Below, in pieces: positions 27,201 to 36,382 of a stretch of DNA of 64,000 nt. Position numbers and translations under genes: made by a program. Each line of letters opens with the position of its first letter. The first letter of the stretch is position 1. The notes beneath the pieces are model-generated. The model was not told the DNA's origin. It saw nothing but the letters and a program-made list of their open reading frames with translations, and made no database searches. The DNA is taken from contig CALRXU020000002.1 of NCBI GenBank assembly GCA_943372215.1, positions 124,001 to 188,000 of the forward strand. Direction: 5' to 3'. Origin of the DNA: UBA6183 sp943372215 (GTDB taxonomy: Bacteria > Bacteroidota > Bacteroidia > UKL13-3).

Positions 27201-28605
27201 TCGTACCAGATGCCACAACGATAAACCGAGCAGTATCGCCTATGCAAAGTAATTTATTAGCTGGAGCTGTTACCACAAATGGCTCATTTGGTGCATTGGC
27301 GGTAATTGCTGCTACATTTAATGCACCAACTGTGGTTAATGCCCTACCATCTAATGTGGCTCCAGTTGCAAAACTAATGGCTCCATTGTTGCTAATAATA
27401 GTTCCCCTAAAAATGGAGTAATCATTAATACTTACTGCCCCGCTTACCAGCCAATACACATTTCTTGATTGTGTTCCATTGGTTAACACCACATTTGAGT
27501 AAGTGCTGGTTGAAAGGGCACCGTAAATTTTAATTACAAATATGGCATTGGGATTTCCTTGTGCATTTAAAAAGAGGGTGTCAGTAAAAGTAGTAGCCGC
27601 ATTTAATAAATAAGTATGCGGTGTCAATACTAGATTTCTGCCAAACTGTGCAGGATAAAGCAATTCAATATCAGCGGGCAGCGCATTTAAGTAAGTGTAA
27701 ACTATCCCTAAATCTGTTGCACACTGCGTGGTAGAACCATCTGGGATTGGATGAATGGTTCCATTTACAAACAAGGGATTAAACCCAGTAGTAAGCCCGC
27801 TATTGGTTCCAATATCACCAGTGGCATGTGTTGCACCTGTATTGGTTACCGGGCCAATTGCAGAGAACAACACATAATTGGCGGTGGTACCCAATGGTGG
27901 AGCAATAGGTCCAGTTAAAAATGAACTTCCACAACCCAAAGGTGTGTAAGCCATTGTCCCATTAATGGATATGGCCCCAGCAGTTGAAAAAGCCCTGCCT
28001 TCAAGCGTATCGCCTGCGGCCATGCTAATGGCCGCATTGTTTGCTATAATAGTACCACGCATGGTAACACCTGTTGCCAAGCTGGTTAAGCCTTCTATTT
28101 TCCAAAATACATTACAAGCCAATGCCCCATTTATAAGCCTTACTTTGGCATTTGCCGCAGCGGAAAATGCACCTTGCAACTTAAAAATAAACAATGCATT
28201 GGGGTTTCCTTGCGCATTTAAAGTAAGGGTGTTGGTTAAGGTTGAAGCACCAGTTACCGAGTAAACCCCTGGTAATAAAGTATCACCACCTAATGATGAG
28301 GAAGGGAAAAAAGTAGCCGTAGTTGCGGCCAATTGGTTGTAAGCAGATAACACGTCAGAGGCACAAGTTGCTGTGGCCAAGTTCTGCGATTGCATGACCC
28401 CATTTACATTGCCAAAATTGGTGCTTGCGCCCACATTAGAGCCTACATGTCCTGTAATTTGTGATATGCCAGTATTAGTTACTGCACCAACAGAGGTGAA
28501 GATAACAAAGCCCGCTGATGTGCCTAAGTTTGGCGTTTGCCCATAGTTTATTTTAGGTAAAAACAATAGAACAATGGCTATTGATAGGAGTAGTTTTTTT
28601 TTCAT
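24265..28605 (-). CDS. Giant surface adhesin: two DUF3494 ice-binding-like domains, about ten Ig-like repeats, type B T9SS C-terminal domain
   Basis: Residues 1-22 are a signal peptide. Two DUF3494 (ice-binding-like) beta-solenoid domains follow at about 25-225 and 230-440. Each has TNTGISQITGHVGSN-like and NPNALFIFK/NPNAIFVIK blocks and a closing DGRA/EGRAFSTAGA strand. Nine Ig-like repeats of about 85-92 residues follow, each with a TEPxxQxxCxG start and LTYQW(R/Q)KGN, then a tenth PKD/Ig-like domain. The last 90 residues are the gliding-type CHU_C domain (EGFSPNGDGVNDWYVIRG, IKVFNRWG) that directs type IX export. DUF3494 domains bind ice in several bacteria, so adhesion to ice or another crystalline surface is a specific hypothesis. 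Binding residues cannot be verified here. Confidence 0.88.
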   Translation of the reverse strand: MKKKLLLSIAIVLLFLPKINYGQTPNLGTSAGFVIFTSVGAVTNTGISQITGHVGSNVGASTNFGNVNGVMQSQNLATATCASDVLSAYNQLAATTATFFPSSSLGGDTLLPGVYSVTGASTLTNTLTLNAQGNPNALFIFKLQGAFSAAANAKVRLINGALACNVFWKIEGLTSLATGVTMRGTIIANNAAISMAAGDTLEGRAFSTAGAISINGTMAYTPLGCGSSFLTGPIAPPLGTTANYVLFSAIGPVTNTGATHATGDIGTNSGLTTGFNPLFVNGTIHPIPDGSTTQCATDLGIVYTYLNALPADIELLYPAQFGRNLVLTPHTYLLNAATTFTDTLFLNAQGNPNAIFVIKIYGALSTSTYSNVVLTNGTQSRNVYWLVSGAVSINDYSIFRGTIISNNGAISFATGATLDGRALTTVGALNVAAITANAPNEPFVVTAPANKLLCIGDTARFIVVASGTNLTYKWRRGNIDLVNGLTISGVNNDTLTIFPVTYADTASNYNVVIIGNVSPSDTTDNVWLRINAPIIITEPNSQTACAGAVVRFIVASTGTGLTYQWRKGTVNLINGIHIQGATSDTLTINGATISDTASNYNVIVSGICSPKDTSNNASFYLNNTEISVEPSSQNSCLGSAASFIVKATGTNLTYQWQKGNVNLINSGNISGVTDDTLTFNATTFADTAFNYRVIVSGTCNPKDTSVNVSLRINNQTVITTEPTNQASCIGSPVRFVVKANGVGLTYQWQKGNINLINSGNISGVTDDTLTFNATTFADTASNYRVIVSGTCNPKDTSVNVSLLINNQTVIVTEPTNQASCLGNPIRFVVAASGAGLTYQWQKGNINLINSGNISGVTDDTLTFNVPTFADTASNYRVIVSGTCNPKDTSVNVSLLINNQTVIITEPTNQITCTGNSVSFIVAASGAGLTYQWQKGNINLINSGNISGVTDDTLTFNVPTFADTASNYRVIVSGTCNPKDTSANVALFINNQTVITTEPSNQITCTGNSVSFIVAASGAGLTYQWRKGNVNLTNTGNITGANTSTLTLNPVNIADTANDYDVIVTDLCNFKDTSVNVSLTVNSPAAIISVQPASQTICEGNLASFSVVATGSGLNYQWRKGNSNLINGGNISGVFTAVLTINPAGAIDSADNYRVLVTSATCPSTVTSVNVSLNISTSAVITTEPTNQATCVGNLISFNVTASGSGIITYQWRKGNVNLINSGNTSGVTTNNLVINPIGVADAANNYNVIITGGCLSADTSVDVSLTANEIPVAVASGTSPVCIGKPINLTAQPLPNATYSWSGPNGYSSSSQNPTVSAATFADSGFYYLIVTQNTCNSPTVAVNISVIECPNISLNIPEGFSPNGDGVNDWYVIRGLENYSNNSIKVFNRWGSLVFESSPYNNDWGGKSTSSINAGGADLPIGVYFLVLDLGDGSTVKKGTIYLNK
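25600..26720 (-). repeat. Four near-identical 276-bp tandem units encoding Ig-like repeats
   Basis: The sequence AAGTATCTTTAGGGTTACAA recurs with few changes at 25665, 25941, 26217 and 26493, exactly 276 bases (92 codons) apart, and the flanking codons are also nearly identical. The outer Ig repeats of the same gene are much more diverged. This points to recent duplication or gene conversion inside the adhesin, and probably to length variation between strains. Confidence 0.85.
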
Positions 28606-29001
28606 GATGCGTAGATAAGTCGTGAAATAATTTTCACCTTACAAAGGTGATTTTATTTACAGCCCCATGTATTACACAACTAACCAGATTAATTGTATAA
28701 TTTACACTTGAGGCAATTCTCACCACTTTACACTTCCATCATGTTTATCATAATAAATAATATGAAATAAAGTTCATCAGTTTTTACCCCAGATATTAAT
28801 CCATAGCCAACGCAATTAATAATAGGATGAGGTAAATGAAAACTCTTGACCTTATAGCGCCAAAACGGAACGTTGTTGATGATTGATGAAGCGTGATTGC
28901 TTAAACAAAGAAGCGGTTTGCTGCATGGCAAAGTTACACCTTCATGCGGCTGCTTGCCTGTGTGATCTTTTAGGTAAGGAGTTCACTAAATTCGGTAAAA
29001 C
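28606..29001. other. Gene-free 396-base stretch upstream of the adhesin
   Basis: No convincing gene. A 67-codon minus-strand frame (28728-28931) has no recognisable features. An inverted repeat TCACCTT-ACA-AAGGTGA lies at 28634-28650, 29 bases upstream of the adhesin start, and could be an operator or leader hairpin. I see no clear TAnnTTTG box on the minus strand. Confidence 0.4.
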
Positions 29002-29964
29002 CTAGTCAAAGGACTGTGTTGGCCTTTCAGCAAGTTCACGCATAGAAACGTAATCACTTTCCGTAATATCATTAAAGAAGTAATTAATCGGGTTGATTTT
29101 TTTACCGTTTTTCATCACCTCATAATGCAAATGCGGCCCTGATGAAAGCCCCGTGTTGCCTACATAACCAATTAATTGCCCGCGTTTGATGCGCTGCCCC
29201 ATTTTTACCTTGCTTTTGTACATGTGCGCATACAACGTTTTGTAACCAAAGCCGTGGTCAATCACCACATGGTTGCCGTAGCCACTGGCTCCGTCAGGTG
29301 CAGGCACCACACGCCCATTACCTGTGGCATAAATGGGCGTTCCGGTTGGGGCAGTAAAGTCAATGCCCGTATGCATTTTATACGTTTTGTAAATGGGGTG
29401 CAAGCGGTAACCAAAACCAGAGGCCATGCTGCGTAAGTTTTTGTTGGTAACGGGTTGAATAGCAGGGATGCAAGCCAAAAACTCGGTTTTGTTGGCCGCT
29501 AACTTGGCCAGTTGCTCCATAGATTTGGTTTGGATGGTAACCTGCCTGCCCAACTCATCTACCCGCTGGCTCAATAAAATTAAGCCTTCACTGCTTTCAA
29601 AACCTTCCAAATCCTTGTAGTTGTTTATTCCGTTTTTGGTGGTTTTATAATTTACTGGGTCAGCCTCAAAAATAGCGCGGTAAATACTGGCATCCTTATC
29701 TTTTAAATCGTCTAAAGCGGCATAAAGCTTGTCTACCTTGCTGTTCAGCAGTTTGGTTTGCAGCTCGTAGTTTTCCAGCTCACGCTTTAAAATCTTTTCT
29801 TTGGGCGAATCAATGTAGTTATAGGCAATTAGCAGTAAACTTGCACCAGCCACAATGCTTGCACTCAGAAAACCGAATATACGCAATGCCAACGCACGCA
29901 CGTTTATTCCAACTTTCTCAAAGTCTAAGCTATGTGGATTGTAAAAGTATTTTATTTTTGCCAT
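29002..29964 (-). CDS. M23-family (LytM) zinc metallopeptidase, membrane anchored
   Basis: The 320-residue protein has one membrane helix near residues 27-48, a coiled coil over about 55-150, and a C-terminal LytM domain. The zinc/catalytic residues are visible: RLHPIYKTYKMHTGIDF (His and Asp ligands) and HLHYEV (HxH). Such enzymes cut peptide cross-links of peptidoglycan, or in degenerate form activate amidases; all catalytic residues appear intact. It is divergent from alaS with 118 bases between the starts. Confidence 0.92.
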   Translation of the reverse strand: MAKIKYFYNPHSLDFEKVGINVRALALRIFGFLSASIVAGASLLLIAYNYIDSPKEKILKRELENYELQTKLLNSKVDKLYAALDDLKDKDASIYRAIFEADPVNYKTTKNGINNYKDLEGFESSEGLILLSQRVDELGRQVTIQTKSMEQLAKLAANKTEFLACIPAIQPVTNKNLRSMASGFGYRLHPIYKTYKMHTGIDFTAPTGTPIYATGNGRVVPAPDGASGYGNHVVIDHGFGYKTLYAHMYKSKVKMGQRIKRGQLIGYVGNTGLSSGPHLHYEVMKNGKKINPINYFFNDITESDYVSMRELAERPTQSFD

Positions 29965-30082
29965 CCTGAATTGTTAAGGAATGCTCAATATGCATGCTTT
30001 TTTGCTAAAAACAAGCAGCAAAAATAACCTTTACACTTCTTAAAGCAATACCAATTAAAACAAGTAGCTGAATTAAAGATAC

Positions 30083-32758
30083 ATGACAAGCGCACAGATT
30101 AGACAACAATTCCTCGATTTTTTCGCCTCAAAAGGCCACCAAATTGTTCCATCAGCCCCAATTGTGGTTAAAAACGACCCCACCTTAATGTTTACCAATG
30201 CGGGCATGAACCAGTTTAAAGACTGGTTTTTGGGCAACGAACCAGCCAAATACAAACGGGTGGTGGATACCCAAAAATGTTTGCGTGTAAGCGGCAAACA
30301 CAACGATTTGGAAGAAGTGGGCGTGGATACCTACCACCACACCATGTTTGAAATGCTGGGGAACTGGAGTTTTGGCGATTATTTTAAAAAGGAAGCCATT
30401 GAGTGGGCTTGGGAATTGTTAACTGACGTGTACAAACTGCCCAAAGACAGGCTGTATGTAACCGTGTTTGAAGGCGATGCCAAAGAAGGGTTGGCTTTTG
30501 ACCAAGAGGCTTTTGACAACTGGAAGTTGTGGATTGATGAAAAACGCATTTTAAACGGCAACAAAAAAGACAATTTTTGGGAAATGGGCGATACAGGTCC
30601 ATGTGGTCCTTGCTCTGAAATACACATTGATTTAAGACCCGATGCCGAGCGTACCCAAGTTGATGGCGCAACCTTGGTAAACAACGACCACCCGCAGGTG
30701 ATTGAAATTTGGAACAATGTGTTTATGGAGTTTAACCGCAAAGCTGATGGTTCATTAGAAAAGCTCCCTGCCCAACATGTAGACACCGGAATGGGTTTTG
30801 AGCGTTTGGTGCGTGCCATTGAAGGCAAATCATCTAACTACGATACCGATGTGTTTGTACCCACCATTCAATACATCGAAAAACACTCAGGTGTTAAATA
30901 CGCTTTTAGCGATACCAAACAAGACATTGCCATGCGGGTAATGGCTGACCACATCCGTGCCATTTGTTTTACCATTGCTGATGGACAATTGCCAAGTAAC
31001 AATGGTGCGGGTTATGTGATTCGAAGAATATTGCGCAGGGCCGTGCGTTACCAATACCAGTTTTTAGGCATTAAAGAACCGTTTTTGTGCAAGCTGGCCG
31101 ATGAGGTGATTGCCGATAGTTTTAAAAATGTGTTTCCTGAATTGTTTGCCCAAAAAGAATTTGTACAGAAGGTGATTAGGGAAGAGGAAATAAGCTTTTT
31201 GAAAACTATTACTAATGGAATAAGTTTATTGATGGAGTATGTTGTTGCAAATGATGAGCCAAAAATGGACTCAGATGGTATTGCAATGCTTAATGAACCG
31301 ATAGAGCATCCACTAAATTACACATTGCCTGGAGATGCTGCCTTTTATTTGTACGACACAAATGGATTTCCAATTGATTTAACTCAACTTATTCTAAGTG
31401 ATTATGGATGGAAGGTTGATTTGAAGGGTTTCGAAGCCGCCCTTCAACAACAAAAAGCCCGCAGCCGCAAAGCCACGGAATTAACCACGGATGATTGGGT
31501 GGTAATTGGCGAAGAACATCCTACTACGTTTTTAGGGTATGATGTTACCGAAGCAGAAATTAGTATCATTAAATACCGTAAAGTAAAAGCCAAAGGAAAA
31601 GAAAGTTACCAATTGGTGTTTAACCAAACGCCTTTTTACCCGGAAGGTGGCGGGCAAGTGGGCGATACGGGCAGCATCAGCAATGTAAATGAAAGGGTAG
31701 TTATTGTTGATACCAAAAAGGAAAACAACCTCATTATTCATTTTGCCGAAGCATTGCCAGAAAATGTAGAAGCGGTATTTACGGCCACCGTTGATGCACA
31801 CAAACGTAAACTCACGGAGAGCAACCACAGTGCCACGCATTTGTTGCATGCGGCTTTGCGCAGTGTATTGGGTACACATGTGCAACAAAAAGGCAGTCTC
31901 GTAAATAATGAATATTTGCGTTTCGATTTCTCGCATTTCAGTGCCATGACGGATGAAGAAATAACGAAAGTGGAGCATATGGTAAACCAAAAGGTAAGGG
32001 AGAACATCAACTTAGATGAGCGCAGGAATGTACCCATAGCAGAAGCGCAAACCATGGGTGCCATGATGTTGTTTGGTGAAAAATACGGGGAAAGTGTGCG
32101 GGTAATTACGTTTGATGAACACTACAGTCGCGAGCTTTGCGGAGGTACACACGTAAAAGCAACGGGACAAATTGGGTATTTTAAAATAGTGAGTGAAAGT
32201 GCCGTAGCAGCCGGGGTGCGCAGGATTGAAGCCATTACTGCTGATGCAGCCGAAGAGTTGGCCAATAACCAAATCACCTTAGTGAATGAGTTGAAACAAC
32301 TGCTAAGTGCCAAAGATTTGAAAAAATCAGTGGAGCAATTGCTGGCTGATAAAGCCGAGTTGCACAAAAAACTGGAGGTGTTTGAAAACGAAAAAACGGT
32401 CTTAATTAAACAAGAGCTAAAAACCAAAGTAGTGGCTAAAGACTCCACTAATCAACTCATTCAACTAATAACCATTTCATCAGCGGAGCAATTAAAAAAC
32501 TTATCCTTTCAATTAAAACAAGAAATAGAAAACCTGTTTTGTGTATTGGGTTGTGAGTTAAATGGCAAACCCATGCTCAGCATAATCATCAGCGATAACT
32601 TGGTGGCCGATAAAAAACTGCATGCCGGAAATATGGTAAAAGAGTTGGCCAAACACATCCAAGGTGGGGGAGGCGGGCAACCATTTTACGCCACTGCCGG
32701 AGGCAACAATTTACAAGGGCTGCAAGCTGCGTTAGAGCAAGCGAAAACATTGGTTTAA
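30083..32758 (+). CDS. alaS: Alanyl-tRNA synthetase
   Basis: A full-length 891-residue AlaRS. The class II catalytic core spans residues 1-440 (TSAQIRQQFLDFFASKGH, GMNQFKDWF, DTGMGFERL). The editing domain has NHSATHLLHAAL and the zinc motif CGGTH, and a C-terminal glycine-rich C-Ala domain ends near GGGGGQPFYATAGG. It charges tRNA-Ala and hydrolyses mischarged Ser/Gly. About 240 bases (31190-31430) use noticeably different synonymous codons from the rest and include extra residues before LYDTNGFPIDLTQL. A good terminator follows. Confidence 0.98.
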   Translation: MTSAQIRQQFLDFFASKGHQIVPSAPIVVKNDPTLMFTNAGMNQFKDWFLGNEPAKYKRVVDTQKCLRVSGKHNDLEEVGVDTYHHTMFEMLGNWSFGDYFKKEAIEWAWELLTDVYKLPKDRLYVTVFEGDAKEGLAFDQEAFDNWKLWIDEKRILNGNKKDNFWEMGDTGPCGPCSEIHIDLRPDAERTQVDGATLVNNDHPQVIEIWNNVFMEFNRKADGSLEKLPAQHVDTGMGFERLVRAIEGKSSNYDTDVFVPTIQYIEKHSGVKYAFSDTKQDIAMRVMADHIRAICFTIADGQLPSNNGAGYVIRRILRRAVRYQYQFLGIKEPFLCKLADEVIADSFKNVFPELFAQKEFVQKVIREEEISFLKTITNGISLLMEYVVANDEPKMDSDGIAMLNEPIEHPLNYTLPGDAAFYLYDTNGFPIDLTQLILSDYGWKVDLKGFEAALQQQKARSRKATELTTDDWVVIGEEHPTTFLGYDVTEAEISIIKYRKVKAKGKESYQLVFNQTPFYPEGGGQVGDTGSISNVNERVVIVDTKKENNLIIHFAEALPENVEAVFTATVDAHKRKLTESNHSATHLLHAALRSVLGTHVQQKGSLVNNEYLRFDFSHFSAMTDEEITKVEHMVNQKVRENINLDERRNVPIAEAQTMGAMMLFGEKYGESVRVITFDEHYSRELCGGTHVKATGQIGYFKIVSESAVAAGVRRIEAITADAAEELANNQITLVNELKQLLSAKDLKKSVEQLLADKAELHKKLEVFENEKTVLIKQELKTKVVAKDSTNQLIQLITISSAEQLKNLSFQLKQEIENLFCVLGCELNGKPMLSIIISDNLVADKKLHAGNMVKELAKHIQGGGGGQPFYATAGGNNLQGLQAALEQAKTLV

Positions 32759-32782
32759 TCACAATTTAGCACAATATTACAT

Positions 32783-32815
32783 AGGGCTCTTTACCGCTGG
32801 TAAAGGGCCTTTTTA
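32783..32815 (+). terminator. Rho-independent terminator of alaS, possibly bidirectional
   Basis: AGGGCTCTTTACC and GGTAAAGGGCCT pair with one mismatch around a 3-base loop and are followed by five T on the plus strand. It lies 25 bases after the alaS stop and touches the end of the convergent DUF962 gene, so it may serve both. Confidence 0.8.
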
Positions 32816-33265
32816 ATACCCAACGCCTAGCTTTTTATATACAAACCCCATGAGCCAAGCTGGGCCTATCAATAAAAATTGAAGGTCTTTAATAAACGAA
32901 GGTTTTTTGCCCTCAATATGATGGCCGATAAACTGGCCAATCCAAGCCACAACAAAAATAGTTACGGCAGTAATCCATAGTGGAATGCTCCATGCGCCCA
33001 ACCACTTTGCCCCTAAAAAACACAACACATAAAACAGCACCATACCCACGGCAAGCTTTGGCGACAAACGTGCATAAAACAGCGTGGCAAAAAGCATGAT
33101 AACAGCAGCCAAATTAAGCACTCCAGCAACAGGCACCAGCGAAAGCAAACACACGATACTAAAGAATATAGCCGGAATGCAAATCCAGTGGATGAGTTTG
33201 TTGGTGTGGTTCTGATGACTTTCTGCATACTCATCAAACCATTGCTGTATTGTTTTTGCTGCCAT
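32813..33265 (-). CDS. DUF962/Mpo1-like membrane protein
   Basis: The 150-residue protein begins with IQQWFDEYAESHQNHTNKLI, then HWICIPAIFFS, and later has WIGQFIGHHIEGKKPS near residue 115. These histidine-containing blocks match the DUF962 family (yeast YGL010w/Mpo1). In yeast Mpo1 is an iron-dependent dioxygenase that shortens 2-hydroxy fatty acids by one carbon. Four membrane helices are visible. The bacterial role is probably in 2-hydroxy lipid turnover, by family analogy only. Confidence 0.85.
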   Translation of the reverse strand: MAAKTIQQWFDEYAESHQNHTNKLIHWICIPAIFFSIVCLLSLVPVAGVLNLAAVIMLFATLFYARLSPKLAVGMVLFYVLCFLGAKWLGAWSIPLWITAVTIFVVAWIGQFIGHHIEGKKPSFIKDLQFLLIGPAWLMGFVYKKLGVGY

Positions 33266-33317
33266 AGGTTGTTTACATTAAAACAGCAAGATAAGAAATT
33301 TTATACGGTGACTTAGG

Positions 33318-33902
33318 TTAAGATTTTAGTTTTTTTAAAATTCTATTTCTAATTCTGCTTAAACTTTCAGGACTGATGCCTAAAAAGTTAGCAATGTACT
33401 TTTGTGGAACTCGTTGAAAAAGATTAGGCTGTTTTTTTAATAACTGTTGAAAGCGCTCTTCGGGTTTATCAGACGACAACGACATGGCTATTTCTGTAGC
33501 TCGTTGGGCCGCCTCTTCTGCCATAAGCCGACCCAAAGTTTCATATTTGCTACACTGCTTATACAATTTATACAAACTTTCTTTTTGGATGATCAACAGG
33601 GTGGTGTTTTCCATGGCTTGTAAGTTAATGAGGCAACTTGTGCCATGGGTGAAACTTTGAAAATTAGTAACCCAGGTATTTTCAAATGAAATGTCAAAAG
33701 TCTTTTCGTGGCCATTCTTTAAATGAAAATGTCTGATAGAGCCTTCTGCAATAAAGCCAATGAAGTTGCAGATTTCTCCTTCTTCTAACAAATATGCTTT
33801 CTTTTTTAACGTCTTAACCTCAAAGTAGTCGTCAATAAGCGCAAGTTCTGCTGCTGTGAAGGGGACAATACTCCTGCAAAATGCTTTAAGGTTTATGTGC
33901 AT
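33318..33902 (-). CDS. Crp/Fnr-family transcriptional regulator
   Basis: A 194-residue protein with a cyclic-nucleotide-binding-like fold (LLEEGEICNFIGFIAEGSIR near residues 40-60) and a C-terminal helix-turn-helix (RVPQKYIANFLGISPESLSR). The effector pocket lacks the arginine motif of true cAMP receptors, as is usual in this Bacteroidota subgroup. The open frame reaches 33947, but ATG at 33902 (MHINLKAF) is preferred because earlier residues do not fit the family. A near-palindrome TTAACCAACG/CGTTGTTAA lies upstream (about 33930-33960) and may be its own operator. Confidence 0.85.
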   Translation of the reverse strand: MHINLKAFCRSIVPFTAAELALIDDYFEVKTLKKKAYLLEEGEICNFIGFIAEGSIRHFHLKNGHEKTFDISFENTWVTNFQSFTHGTSCLINLQAMENTTLLIIQKESLYKLYKQCSKYETLGRLMAEEAAQRATEIAMSLSSDKPEERFQQLLKKQPNLFQRVPQKYIANFLGISPESLSRIRNRILKKLKS

Positions 33903-33989
33903 TGTATTAATAATGACGAAATTTGCAATTAACCAACGTATACACAACCATCGTTGTTAATACAGTAGTTTAATCCAGTTTGTTGGTGT

Positions 33990-36326
33990 TTAAAAGGTAA
34001 TTTTATAACTTAAATTCGGTATCATAATTGTTGCCAAATCCTTATCCACGGTATTGTCAATGTAGTTGTATTTGTATCCATTAAAATCAGGTTGGCTGGT
34101 AACGTTTAATATTTTCAATGTAATTTCGCGTGAGCTGTTCTTTTTGTTGATACTGTAACTTGCTGTAAAATGGATGTTTAATGATGGGGCAAATTGTTTA
34201 GTAAATGCTTTTGATTCATCAAACACCACTTCCTTAGCTGATGTTGAGGCTTCAAGGTTAATAGGAGAGTAACGGTTTCCTCCTTGGTTGGTGGCCCTCA
34301 AGTTCATGCTAAGGACATTTTGGTTGTTTTTACCCATTTGCCATTCCTTACCCACTAAAAAATTAATCACATAATTTCGGTTAAATCGGGTATCGCGCCA
34401 AACGCCATCCCCACCTTTGTACTTCGATTCAAATACGGAACCTGTTAATAGGTAATAATATCCTTTTGACATGTATTTCTCCAACGTAATATCAAGCCCG
34501 TAGTTTCTGCCTTCACCCGTGTTTTGGAGCTTCTCCGCAAAAAACCAATCCCCTTGAAGGTTTAACAATGAAAAGGAGCTATTGGCCATCACAGGCACTG
34601 AAAACAAGTGCTGGAAATAAGATTCAATCTTTACATGAATCAAATCGGTAACATTCCAATCATAACTCATAACTAAGTGGTGTGATTTGGTAAAATCTAT
34701 ATTTTTATTCACGGCTGTTTCACCTGTTTTAAGTGAGCTGTTGAAATAATAATTTAAACTTTCAAGCCTGCTATGCAAGCCATAAGCCAAAGCAAGGGCA
34801 TGGCTTTGGTTTACTTGGTATTGAAAACCAAGCCTTGGTTCTATGGTATAATTGTTATTTAAGGTGAAAAGTTGGGTGTTTACACCAACATTCATTGCCA
34901 ATTTGGTAGTTAGTTTAATGGTTGAACTGCTGTAAGCAGAGAGCAACGAACTAAATCCTGTTGAGTTGACAATTTCTGTTGGAGGTGCATTGTTGGTCAG
35001 GGATTTATTCAACAACAAATCATACCTCATGCCTGTTAGCAATAGCCCTGTTTTGTTGGTGTGTTTGGCATTAAAAGTTTGGTTGACGAAAGAAGATAAA
35101 ATGAGGTTTGAATTCGTAATGGCAATATTGCTGTACGGTTGCAAGGTTAGTTGTGCATCAAGTTTTTGGGCTGTCCAGTCAGTTTTATTTCCGGTAGCAG
35201 CCAAGGTTGTTTTTACATAGGCATTTTTCTTAAAAAAATATTGGTGACTGCTGCCCAACACCCCGGTATATTGTTTGATGTTATCATTCTTTTTGTCGTC
35301 AATGTATTTCCATTCCAAGGTGTCTTTTTTGGCTTTGGCATCTGCACCATCTATCAATCCTATTCCCCAAACGGTAAAAACGCCCTGTTTTTTAGTAGGG
35401 AAGTGCAGTTTAAAAGAGAGGTCTTGATAAGAGATGGTATTGGCATTTTCAGGTAACAAGGGTTTTAATAACCCTAATGTTGAGTACCTGTAATTAAATA
35501 AATAAGTGGCTTGGCTTCCTTTTTTAAAAGGGCCTTCAGAAGAAGCATCAATCCCAATAAGACCTACCTGAAAAGCGTGTTCTCTTTTTTCATTGTTTCC
35601 TTTTCTCATGGCAATATCAAAAACACCTGATAGGGCGTTGTTGTATTCTGCGGGAAAGGCTCCCGTAAAAAAGTCGGAGTTGGCCAACATTTGGCTGCTC
35701 ATGGCGGTTAATAAACCTCCACCAAACGATTGCAAATCGCCAAAGTGGTTGGGATTGGGAATTTCAATACCTTCCATTTTCCATTGTAAAAACTTGGGGG
35801 CATTTCCCCTCACAATAATGCCATTTTGCCCGGTGTTTCCGGCAACACCAGCAAACGAGGTGGCCAGTCGGGCTGGGTCGTCAAAACCACCCGCATACCT
35901 TTTGGCTTCCTCCACACTTAGCATCCGTGCGCTTGCCGTTGCCATTACATTAAGTGGCTTGCCTTTGTTTACCCTTGGCCTTACTTGTACCTCGTTTAGT
36001 AATGAGCCGTTTTCTTTTAACTGCACGGTAATATAGGTTTGTTTACCAGAGGTTACCACCACTTCACGAACAATAACAGGCTCATAACCTACGCAAGTGG
36101 CAATCAAGTTATACCTGCCAACGGGCACATTTTCCAAAGTGAAATTTCCTGCTGAATCACTAGTGTTACCAATGGCTGGTGTGGTTTGTTGAATAATAAT
36201 GGTGGCGTACGGAATGGGTTTGTTGGATGCCAAATCAACAAGGGTTCCGCGTATTTTTTGGGTGAGTTGTGCAAATAAACTTGTAGTTGAAAGAACCAGG
36301 GTAGCAATAAAAAATAAATATCTCAT
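33990..36326 (-). CDS. TonB-dependent outer-membrane receptor with CarboxypepD-regulatory domain
   Basis: The 778-residue protein starts at MRYLFFIATL with a signal peptide ending in LFAQ. Residues about 25-105 are a CarboxypepD-like domain (IRGTLVDLASNKPIPYATI), then a plug domain (FAGVAGNTGQNGIIVRGNAP, WKMEGIEIPNPNHFGD) and a beta-barrel ending in LSYKITF. It imports or senses a substrate across the outer membrane using TonB energy. There is no SusD partner. It is a clear paralogue of the receptor at 52007. The upstream gene on the same strand is a PAS-LuxR regulator, with a perfect palindrome in the intervening promoter region. Confidence 0.92.
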   Translation of the reverse strand: MRYLFFIATLVLSTTSLFAQLTQKIRGTLVDLASNKPIPYATIIIQQTTPAIGNTSDSAGNFTLENVPVGRYNLIATCVGYEPVIVREVVVTSGKQTYITVQLKENGSLLNEVQVRPRVNKGKPLNVMATASARMLSVEEAKRYAGGFDDPARLATSFAGVAGNTGQNGIIVRGNAPKFLQWKMEGIEIPNPNHFGDLQSFGGGLLTAMSSQMLANSDFFTGAFPAEYNNALSGVFDIAMRKGNNEKREHAFQVGLIGIDASSEGPFKKGSQATYLFNYRYSTLGLLKPLLPENANTISYQDLSFKLHFPTKKQGVFTVWGIGLIDGADAKAKKDTLEWKYIDDKKNDNIKQYTGVLGSSHQYFFKKNAYVKTTLAATGNKTDWTAQKLDAQLTLQPYSNIAITNSNLILSSFVNQTFNAKHTNKTGLLLTGMRYDLLLNKSLTNNAPPTEIVNSTGFSSLLSAYSSSTIKLTTKLAMNVGVNTQLFTLNNNYTIEPRLGFQYQVNQSHALALAYGLHSRLESLNYYFNSSLKTGETAVNKNIDFTKSHHLVMSYDWNVTDLIHVKIESYFQHLFSVPVMANSSFSLLNLQGDWFFAEKLQNTGEGRNYGLDITLEKYMSKGYYYLLTGSVFESKYKGGDGVWRDTRFNRNYVINFLVGKEWQMGKNNQNVLSMNLRATNQGGNRYSPINLEASTSAKEVVFDESKAFTKQFAPSLNIHFTASYSINKKNSSREITLKILNVTSQPDFNGYKYNYIDNTVDKDLATIMIPNLSYKITF

Positions 36327-36382
36327 AAAATGGGTGTCTTCATTAGACCGCACAAAAGTGGCCCTAACCCCAATTTCTAACA

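Noticed and set aside
28728..28931. 67-codon minus-strand frame upstream of the adhesin
   Set aside because: No recognisable domain, signal or start context, and it lies in a region with many stops in other frames; it looks like chance.
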